Translations under genes and position numbers: made by a program | Notes under the pieces: generated by a model | Seen by the model: only the letters and a program-made list of their open reading frames with translations | What the model was told of the DNA's origin: nothing | The model's database searches: none | Assembly: GCF_004323185.1 (NCBI RefSeq) | Contig: NZ_NAPS01000001.1 | Span: forward strand, 2,508,767-2,568,578 | Source: Westiellopsis prolifica IICB1 | GTDB lineage: Bacteria; Cyanobacteriota; Cyanobacteriia; Cyanobacteriales; Nostocaceae | Length of the DNA stretch: 59,812 bases | Reading direction: 5' to 3' | Shown: positions 54,353 through 59,812 of the stretch, one piece after another | Numbering within the stretch: position 1 is the stretch's first letter | Layout: each line of letters opens with the position of its first letter

Positions 54353-55027
54353 TCACACTACCGAAAGGGGTTCGTCAACCTTGCTTGTGAGTGTCAAAGG
54401 GTCGATTGCTTCGAGTTCGCCATGCTTGATACTCCAGCAACGGTCGGCGATCGCTAACATATCGCCAGCATCGTGAGTTACTACCAACAGTGTCCAATCT
54501 TTTTTAAGTTTTGCTAATAAATTGACTAATTGCCGACGCATTGACCAATCTAACCCGGCGGTGGGTTCATCGAGTAATAATAAGCGTGGTTGACGAATTA
54601 ATTGCACAGCGAGAGCTAAACGTCGCTGCTGACCTCCACTCAAAGCTTGGGGTGATGTGGCTAATGATAAATGCTCTAAACCCACCTCTTGCAATGCTTC
54701 TTTAACTCTTTGTGTTCCTAACTCTGGATGTCCTAAGCGTAATTCTTCTAAAATCGTACCACCGCAAAAATGCCGTTCGGGAAACTGAAATACCAAACCT
54801 GCTAATTGCTGTAAGTCTTCAGCAGTCAGGGTTTGTTCGTGCCAACTCACAGAACCGGATGTTGGTTCAGCTAGTCCAGATAAAATTTCGAGTAACGTAC
54901 TTTTTCCAGAACCACTTGGTCCAATAATCAAACCCAACTGTTGGGATGCCAAGTCTAGATGAATTGATTTGAGAATTGCTGTCGGACAAGCTGTGGGGTG
55001 GTAAACTACATTTCTGAGATAGAGCAT
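54353..55027 (-). CDS. ABC transporter ATPase, energy-coupling-factor-like
   Basis: This 224-aa ATPase has Walker A GPSGSGKST, Q-loop region LVFQFPERHFCGGTILEEL (the FQFPE form typical of EcfA/CbiO), signature LSGGQQRRLALA and Walker B LLLLDEPTAGLD. It is likely the ATPase of an ECF-type vitamin or metal importer, or of the related ABCI10/11-like system of plastids and cyanobacteria. No partner membrane subunit lies nearby. The start ATG is at 55027; its 3' end abuts CCCAATC repeats at 54330-54352. Confidence 0.82.
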   Translation of the reverse strand: MLYLRNVVYHPTACPTAILKSIHLDLASQQLGLIIGPSGSGKSTLLEILSGLAEPTSGSVSWHEQTLTAEDLQQLAGLVFQFPERHFCGGTILEELRLGHPELGTQRVKEALQEVGLEHLSLATSPQALSGGQQRRLALAVQLIRQPRLLLLDEPTAGLDWSMRRQLVNLLAKLKKDWTLLVVTHDAGDMLAIADRCWSIKHGELEAIDPLTLTSKVDEPLSVV

Positions 55028-55413
55028 TTGTTAACAATACCAAAAAGAGTTAGGACTTATCTATATAAATACACACTGAGCATATGCCAAGTCCTGAAAA
55101 AGTTCACAGGACATTATGACTTGAAAGTGGGTGTCAGGGTATGGGGGTGTAGAGAAAGCCAAAGACTATAGGATCTTCACCTTTTGTTTAAATTTTAAGA
55201 TCACACAGAAAACCTCACTCACAATTGTTTTTATTGTGGCAAACTTATTTTGGAACAACAGCTAAAACAAAATATGGGAACCCGTTAACATCACGACAGT
55301 CAAAGTGTATACCAGTCTTTACCTGAAACACCCGAAAACCTTGATTTATCTTTTGAATTTTAAGTAACATATAGAACAAGATTAACAGTAATTATCCTGA
55401 AGGAAACACAAAA
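55028..55413. other. Divergent promoter region, no distinct element recognised
   Basis: This 386-bp A+T-rich gap lies between the divergent ABC ATPase and TPR genes. GAAGGAAACAC at 55399-55409 is a good ribosome-binding site for the TPR gene. A GGGTGTCAGGGTATGGGGGT segment at about 55130-55150 is G-rich. No palindromic repeat or known operator was found. Confidence 0.5.
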
Positions 55414-56352
55414 ATGAGTAAATGGTTTCCGTCTGTGCAAGCAATTCTGTCTGGTAGGCTTGAAATCTTGATTCAAGTCGGTCTGGCAACGACTTTAGTT
55501 CTGAATACATGGGTTAATCCTTCTGTTGCTGCTGATCCTTTTCGGACAAAAGAAGCACGTAATATAGGTGATAAAACTGAGGCAGCTTTCAAAGCAATTT
55601 TTCAACAGGGTGACTACAAAGCAGCAGAGGCTTATCTACAACAAGCATTATCCAGCGAACCAAATGAACCTTTAGCCTATGCAATGAAGGCATCCCTAGC
55701 GTATACAAATCAAGATTGGGCTACCCTTGATACCTACAGCCAAAAAACTCTCGAAATTGGGCAAAAGTTAATTGCTAGTGATCCCTTGCGTGGTAATCTT
55801 TACACTGCCGTTGGTCATTTTTTAGAGGGAGCAGCACAGGTTCGTCGTCAAGGTACAGTCAACGGTGCGGCACAAGCATTAACCAAGTTGCAGGAAGTTT
55901 ACAAATATTTAGACAAAGCAGAGGCAATTTCTGCCAACGATCCAGAGCTAAATTTACTCAAAGGCTACATGGATTTGATGCTAGCTGTAAATTTACCCTT
56001 TGCCAATCCCCAACAGGCAATTGAACGCTTAGACAAAAGTGCTGGGCCTGAGTACTTGGCAGATCGGGGTATTGCCTATGGATATCGAGACTTAAAACAG
56101 TATAATCAAGCGCTGGAATATGCAAATCGTGCTTTAAAGGTGACATCAAATAATCCAGAAGTGTATTACCTCAAAGCTCAAATTTTGCGAGGGATGGCTG
56201 GAAAAGAGAAAAATCAACAACTGTTACAGGAGGCGGTTAGCAATTTTGACCAAGCACTGGCGAAAAAATCTCAGCTACCAGCAACTTTGGTAAAACAAAT
56301 TCAACGTGAACGTCGCAAAACTGCACAGGATATTGCTCGCGCTCAAAGGTAG
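55414..56352 (+). CDS. Exported TPR protein (Sll0314/Alr1548-like)
   Basis: This 312-aa protein has a hydrophobic signal or anchor at about 17-40 (LEILIQVGLATTLVLNTWVNPSVA). Helical TPR-type repeats fill the rest: DYKAAEAYLQQALSSEPNEP, YGYRDLKQYNQALEYANRAL and NPEVYYLKAQILRGMAGKE. It fits the cyanobacterial Sll0314/Alr1548 family as I remember it, whose function is unknown. GAAGGA lies 10 bases before the ATG at 55414, fixing the start. Export and TPRs suggest a scaffold in the periplasm or thylakoid lumen. Confidence 0.78.
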   Translation: MSKWFPSVQAILSGRLEILIQVGLATTLVLNTWVNPSVAADPFRTKEARNIGDKTEAAFKAIFQQGDYKAAEAYLQQALSSEPNEPLAYAMKASLAYTNQDWATLDTYSQKTLEIGQKLIASDPLRGNLYTAVGHFLEGAAQVRRQGTVNGAAQALTKLQEVYKYLDKAEAISANDPELNLLKGYMDLMLAVNLPFANPQQAIERLDKSAGPEYLADRGIAYGYRDLKQYNQALEYANRALKVTSNNPEVYYLKAQILRGMAGKEKNQQLLQEAVSNFDQALAKKSQLPATLVKQIQRERRKTAQDIARAQR

Positions 56353-56701
56353 TGGACTACTGTGCTATTTACTTTTCTTAGTTTGTAGTAAGCGCTTTAG
56401 CGCTTAGATAAGGGAGCATCCCAAATGTTCAAAAAAATGCCTGCGATTTCAATCGCAGTCTGATAGCTCAAGTCTGCTTAAGCAGACTGTTTGATTTTAT
56501 GAAGTCGTATTTATACGACTTGCGCTATTAGCAAAGTTTAAACCCTTTGCTTGGCGGTATTTTGAAAAACTTGGATACTCCCTTTAGATAAAGGACTAAA
56601 GTCTTACTATGAACTTTTTTCTGTCCTAGTTTTCTTGCCTGACTGACCTATAATTTATTTTGGTAGCTTTAAGTAAGATTCTATTAAGCAACTTTTGAGT
56701 A
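56353..56701. repeat. Mosaic of five hairpin modules
   Basis: In order: TAAGCGCTTTAGCGCTTA (56389-56406), CTGCGATTTCAATCGCAG (56441-56458), AGTCTGCTTAAGCAGACT (56471-56488), AAGTCGTATTTATACGACTT (56502-56521) and GCAAAGTTTAAACCCTTTGC (56531-56550). They are flanked by GGGAGCATCCCAAATGTTCA and the reverse-related TTGAAAAACTTGGATACTCC, so the whole unit is also an inverted repeat. The order matches 34895-35065. The last 100 bp presumably holds the next promoter. Confidence 0.85.
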
Positions 56702-57154
56702 ATGAAAATACAGTTTCGTGAATTTGATCCTTTTGATATCTGGATTTGGCTGAAGTTCAGTACTGTACCTTCACAACGTGAAAAAGAATATGTAGAAGAA
56801 CTTTTTGATTCCTGGTTTTACATGGGTAAGTTGGGTGCGTATAATGCTGAAAATCTCCAGGTGCAGGAAACAGGGTTAGATCTCAGCTATATGAATTATG
56901 ATGCTGATGCATATGATAGAACTTTGTTAGCACTGATGCACAACAAGGGAGACTTTGAGTATCAGGGTCAATGGGGACGTTGCTGGTTTGATTTGGGAAC
57001 TTCAGATGCGATCGCTTTCGATATTCTCATCAATGCTCTTCAACAACTCGGTGTAGAATACGTCACCATTGATGAAGTTTACATCGGCGGCGAAAATGAT
57101 GATTGGCCTGTAGAAGACAGTGATGCTCGTCCTTCGTTTATATATGATAATTAG
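56702..57154 (+). CDS. DUF3531 family protein
   Basis: This 150-aa cytosolic protein has the DUF3531 hallmarks: FREFDPFDIWIWLKFSTVPS at the start, LFDSWFYMGKLGAYNAENLQ in the middle and GQWGRCWFDLGTSDAIAFDI followed by an acidic C-terminus (YIGGENDDWPVED). The family is found in cyanobacteria and plastids, and its function is unknown. The start ATG is at 56702. It lies 16 bp before the amidase gene, so they are probably cotranscribed. Confidence 0.88.
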   Translation: MKIQFREFDPFDIWIWLKFSTVPSQREKEYVEELFDSWFYMGKLGAYNAENLQVQETGLDLSYMNYDADAYDRTLLALMHNKGDFEYQGQWGRCWFDLGTSDAIAFDILINALQQLGVEYVTIDEVYIGGENDDWPVEDSDARPSFIYDN

Positions 57155-57170
57155 CAAGAGTTAATTTTAT

Positions 57171-58649
57171 ATGAGCGATCTAGTCTTTACGCCTGCCTAT
57201 CAGCTTGCTCAAATGATACGCGATCGCGTTGTTTCATCCCTAGAAGTAGTAGATGCTCATTTAGCACAAATCGCTCAACATAACTCTCAACTTAACGCCA
57301 TCTGTACCTTAGATGAAGAACGCGCCCGTGAACGAGCCAAACTTGCGGATCAGGCTTTAGCACGAGATGAGAACTGGGGTATTTTACATGGTGTTCCCAT
57401 TACAATTAAAGACATTTTTGAAACAGCAGGACTACGTACCACAGCAGGCTATATTCCCCTGAAAGACTATGTACCTCAAGAAGATGCAACCGTCGTTGCA
57501 AGACTGCGGACAGCAGGAGCGGTAATTCTGGGGAAAACAAACATGGCTGAATTAGCTGGTGATTACCAGAGTACGAATTCTCTTTTCCCACGAGTAAATA
57601 ATCCTTGGAATCTTGACTATACTCCTGGTGGTAGTTCTGGAGGAAGCGCCGCAGCTGTTGCAGCAGGGCTGTCAAGTTTGGATTTAGGCAACGATTTTGC
57701 TGGTTCAGTGCGTCAACCTGCTCATTTCTGTGGTGTATATTGTTTAAAGCCTACAGATCGCCGCATTTCTACAGCAGGGCAGATTCCGGAGGTACCTGGA
57801 ATGCCGATATGTATTCGGCAAATGATGACAGTGGGTTGTTTTGCGCGATCGCTCGAAGATATCCGGCTGTGCTTTTCATTAATTGCAGGTGCTGATTCTC
57901 GCTCTCCTGATGTTCCACCTGTAACATTAGATACTCATTCCGGCAAGTCTTTACAGAATCTCAAAATTGCTTGGATTGATGAATGGGCAGAAGTTCCTGC
58001 TGCTGGTGAAATTCGAGCCGCAATGAGTGCGATCGCACAAACTCTTTCTCAATTAGGTACTCAAATAGAACGTTGGTATCCTCAAGATTTTGATTTGTCA
58101 AAAATACTGAATCTCTACGGACGGATGGCAGCATATCTCAACATTTATGCTCAACCAGTAGATCAATATAACCTGCGTCGCAGCTGGAAGCAGATATTTC
58201 GTACAGCAACCCAAGGCGACAAATCTATGCGAAAATTGGGGGATTTTAGCCGCTTATTGCCTGAATTGTTGAATCCTAGTCTGAAAGGATATTTTGAAAC
58301 ATTGACAGAGCGCGATCGCTTCATCAGTCAAATAGATGAAGCATTAGAGCCATGGGACGTGTGGCTCACTCCAGTAGCTGCAACCTCTGCTTTCACCCAT
58401 CGTCCCGCTTGGAGTGCTGTTGACATTGATGGTAGACCTTATCCCCATGCAGTCGCCAACGGGTCTTATACTATGCCATTTAATCTCAGTGGACATCCTG
58501 TTGTAGTTATTCCAATTGGACAAACCAAAAATGGTCTACCAATTGGAATGCAAATTGTTGGAAAGCGCTGGCGAGAAATGGAATTACTGGCGATCGCTCA
58601 AGAAATTAACAAAGTGGTTGGTAATTTTCGACACCCATTTGGTTACTGA
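57171..58649 (+). CDS. Amidase signature family hydrolase
   Basis: This 492-aa cytosolic amidase has a complete Ser-cisSer-Lys triad: Lys80 in ITIKDIFETAG, Ser155 in PGGSSGGSAAA and nucleophile Ser179 in NDFAGSVRQPAHFCG. The spacings (75 and 24) equal those in well-studied members. The Gly before Ser-Gly is replaced by Ala (DFAGS, usually D.GGS), which may tune the oxyanion hole. It is not GatA, since GatB/C context and the GatA-specific C-terminus are missing. The substrate is unknown. The start ATG at 57171 is 16 bp after the DUF3531 gene. Its end overlaps the convergent CBS gene by 7 bp. Confidence 0.9.
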   Translation: MSDLVFTPAYQLAQMIRDRVVSSLEVVDAHLAQIAQHNSQLNAICTLDEERARERAKLADQALARDENWGILHGVPITIKDIFETAGLRTTAGYIPLKDYVPQEDATVVARLRTAGAVILGKTNMAELAGDYQSTNSLFPRVNNPWNLDYTPGGSSGGSAAAVAAGLSSLDLGNDFAGSVRQPAHFCGVYCLKPTDRRISTAGQIPEVPGMPICIRQMMTVGCFARSLEDIRLCFSLIAGADSRSPDVPPVTLDTHSGKSLQNLKIAWIDEWAEVPAAGEIRAAMSAIAQTLSQLGTQIERWYPQDFDLSKILNLYGRMAAYLNIYAQPVDQYNLRRSWKQIFRTATQGDKSMRKLGDFSRLLPELLNPSLKGYFETLTERDRFISQIDEALEPWDVWLTPVAATSAFTHRPAWSAVDIDGRPYPHAVANGSYTMPFNLSGHPVVVIPIGQTKNGLPIGMQIVGKRWREMELLAIAQEINKVVGNFRHPFGY

Positions 58650-59593
58650 TCAGTATTTTGTAAATTCTCAACCGTTCTTTGTAATGTCTTAACAATTCCA
58701 TACATTCGGCTGGGATCGAGCATTCGTAGTAAGCTACTTTGAGTCACCAGTCCTAATCCTCTACCACCATCCCAAGATATTACTAATCTTCGCACCCGTC
58801 GCCTTTGCATCTCTTGATGAGCAGTCCACAAAGAATCTTCTGGATTAAGTAAAAATAGCGGTGTACTCATCACAGTTTCCGCCTGTAATGCAGCCAAATT
58901 TAACTCCATTCCCTGAAATTGGACAATATCTCGCTCAGTGACAATCCCTAAAGGTTTGTGAATAAAATATCCTAACTCTGGTTGTGGCTCTTCTTCACTA
59001 ATGACCACACAACTAACTCGATACTCAGCCATGATTTGAGCTAAAGTTAGTACTGAAACTATTTTCGGAGTACGGATAACTTGAGTATTCATGACATCTG
59101 CCACACGTATGAGTTGAAGCAAATGAGCAGGTGTTAAAACACTACGAATACTCTTAGGTGAGACTACACCAATAATTTCTCTATTAGTACCTAAGATTGG
59201 CAAGTGACGAATTCGATAGCGCCGAAACAGAAACAATGCTCCGAAAATATCAGTAAAGTCAGCCTGGGATAAGGTAATCACCGGCTTTGTCATTACTTCA
59301 CCAATTGTTACTTTTTGAAAATTAATACCACCAGCTGTTAACCGAACGATGTCCCTTTCAGTTAAAATCCCGATTAATTCTTTTGCCTGCACCACTAAAA
59401 CACAGCTGGAGTATCTTGGATATTTGCTGAACTCGATTGATGGTGAATCTACAGAAAATTTACTGTTAGAGCGTGATTGGTTCATTAAAGCAATGACATC
59501 TACCAGTAAAGTTTGAGGTAAGACAATCAGCGGATTTTGCTCAATTGCCGCCTCAATAGATGGTTCACTAAGCAGGAGATCCTTAATTTGCAT
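58643..59593 (-). CDS. Protein with four CBS domains
   Basis: This 316-aa soluble protein has two Bateman modules. CBS1 (about 20-90, ELIGILTERDIVRLTA), CBS2 (about 98-165, VMTKPVITLSQADF...RIRHLPIL), CBS3 (about 168-235, VADVMNTQVIRTP...GIVTERDIV) and CBS4 (about 245-310, VMSTPLFLLNPEDS...RRLVISWDG). CBS pairs bind AMP, ATP or SAM and sense energy state. In CBS1 a Ser-rich insert (QSRSNSKFSVDSPSIEFSKY) splits the domain. There is no effector domain, so it may regulate a partner; larger homologues are often fused to PAS/GAF kinases. The start ATG is at 59593. Confidence 0.87.
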   Translation of the reverse strand: MQIKDLLLSEPSIEAAIEQNPLIVLPQTLLVDVIALMNQSRSNSKFSVDSPSIEFSKYPRYSSCVLVVQAKELIGILTERDIVRLTAGGINFQKVTIGEVMTKPVITLSQADFTDIFGALFLFRRYRIRHLPILGTNREIIGVVSPKSIRSVLTPAHLLQLIRVADVMNTQVIRTPKIVSVLTLAQIMAEYRVSCVVISEEEPQPELGYFIHKPLGIVTERDIVQFQGMELNLAALQAETVMSTPLFLLNPEDSLWTAHQEMQRRRVRRLVISWDGGRGLGLVTQSSLLRMLDPSRMYGIVKTLQRTVENLQNTDQ

Positions 59594-59699
59594 GTTTATT
59601 CAAGCTAGGGAACTCTGTCTCAAATTTACTAAATATTTGACAATGCCCTTTAATGTTTTACATGGTGATTTCTATCAAGGATGTTACATTTTATTTCAG

Positions 59700-59765
59700 T
59701 GAAGAGGTAGGGATCGGGGATTTGGGGACAAAGGAGACAAAGAGGACAAGGAGGACAAGGAGGAA
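59700..59765. repeat. Tandem repeats at the window end
   Basis: It contains one GGGATCGGGGAT unit followed by about six 9-base units of the GGACAAGGA / GGACAAAGA type (59724-59762). The rest of 59594-59812 is a plain upstream region of the CBS gene, and the final bases begin another CCCCAATCC repeat. Confidence 0.8.
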
Positions 59766-59812
59766 TCATTTAACAACTCTCTTACCACGTCCCCCTTTCC
59801 CCAATCCCCTTT

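Overview
The window looks like chromosomal DNA of a filamentous, heterocyst-type cyanobacterium (order Nostocales; the genus cannot be fixed from sequence alone). The signs are: the highly iterated palindrome GCGATCGC throughout, phycobilin and chlorophyll genes (pcyA, ycf54), a fused panC-cmk gene, a DevBCA-type exporter, large Ser/Thr-kinase/histidine-kinase hybrids, and many short tandem repeats (heptamers such as GATCCCC and TCAATGG, and 9-mers) typical of heterocystous genomes. No tRNA, rRNA, CRISPR array or intact transposase was recognised.

Layout. 0.2-7 kb: panC-cmk, an RlpA-like cell-wall protein, glutaminase glsA and a fused two-module peptide-type ABC ATPase. 7-11 kb: a same-direction run of a cyclic-nucleotide-binding protein, an SRPBCC protein, a membrane-anchored HEAT-repeat protein and a CHAT protease-like protein with TPRs. 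10.9-19.4 kb: pdxJ, a homologue of plant 'pathogen-related' proteins, ycf54, a SPOR-like secreted protein, a DUF212 membrane protein, crtE, folD, a lipoprotein, a Nudix hydrolase and an AI-2E family permease. 19.4-26 kb: the urea ABC transporter urtABCDE on the minus strand, preceded by a good NtcA-type promoter but split by a PIN toxin-antitoxin pair and by repeat elements in its gaps. 26-35 kb: a small hypothetical gene, a 21-bp satellite array, mutS, a large haemagglutinin-like secreted repeat protein and a GC-rich PIN toxin-antitoxin pair. 35-46 kb: an NB-ARC/TPR STAND protein, then an operon of a 2017-aa Ser/Thr-kinase-ATPase-GAF-histidine-kinase-receiver protein and a 668-aa receiver-PAS-kinase-receiver protein. 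46-60 kb: a HAD phosphatase, a membrane protein of unknown function, devBCA, pcyA with a rearranged upstream region, small proteins, an ECF-like ATPase, a TPR protein, a DUF3531 protein, an amidase and a four-CBS protein.

The most striking feature is the repeat load. Non-coding repeats sit in most gaps, and at least four have entered reading frames without breaking them (ABC ATPase linker, lipoprotein, MutS, histidine kinase). One site has repeats nested three deep. One mosaic family is a string of hairpins whose copies differ by compensatory base changes, which suggests selection on structure. Other items for a second look are the CHAT/HEAT pair, the membrane-anchored NB-ARC protein, the large kinase that has lost its catalytic Asp, the 21-bp array before mutS, and a 71-bp duplication next to pcyA.

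All calls rest on reading the sequence and on remembered family motifs; no database search was run.
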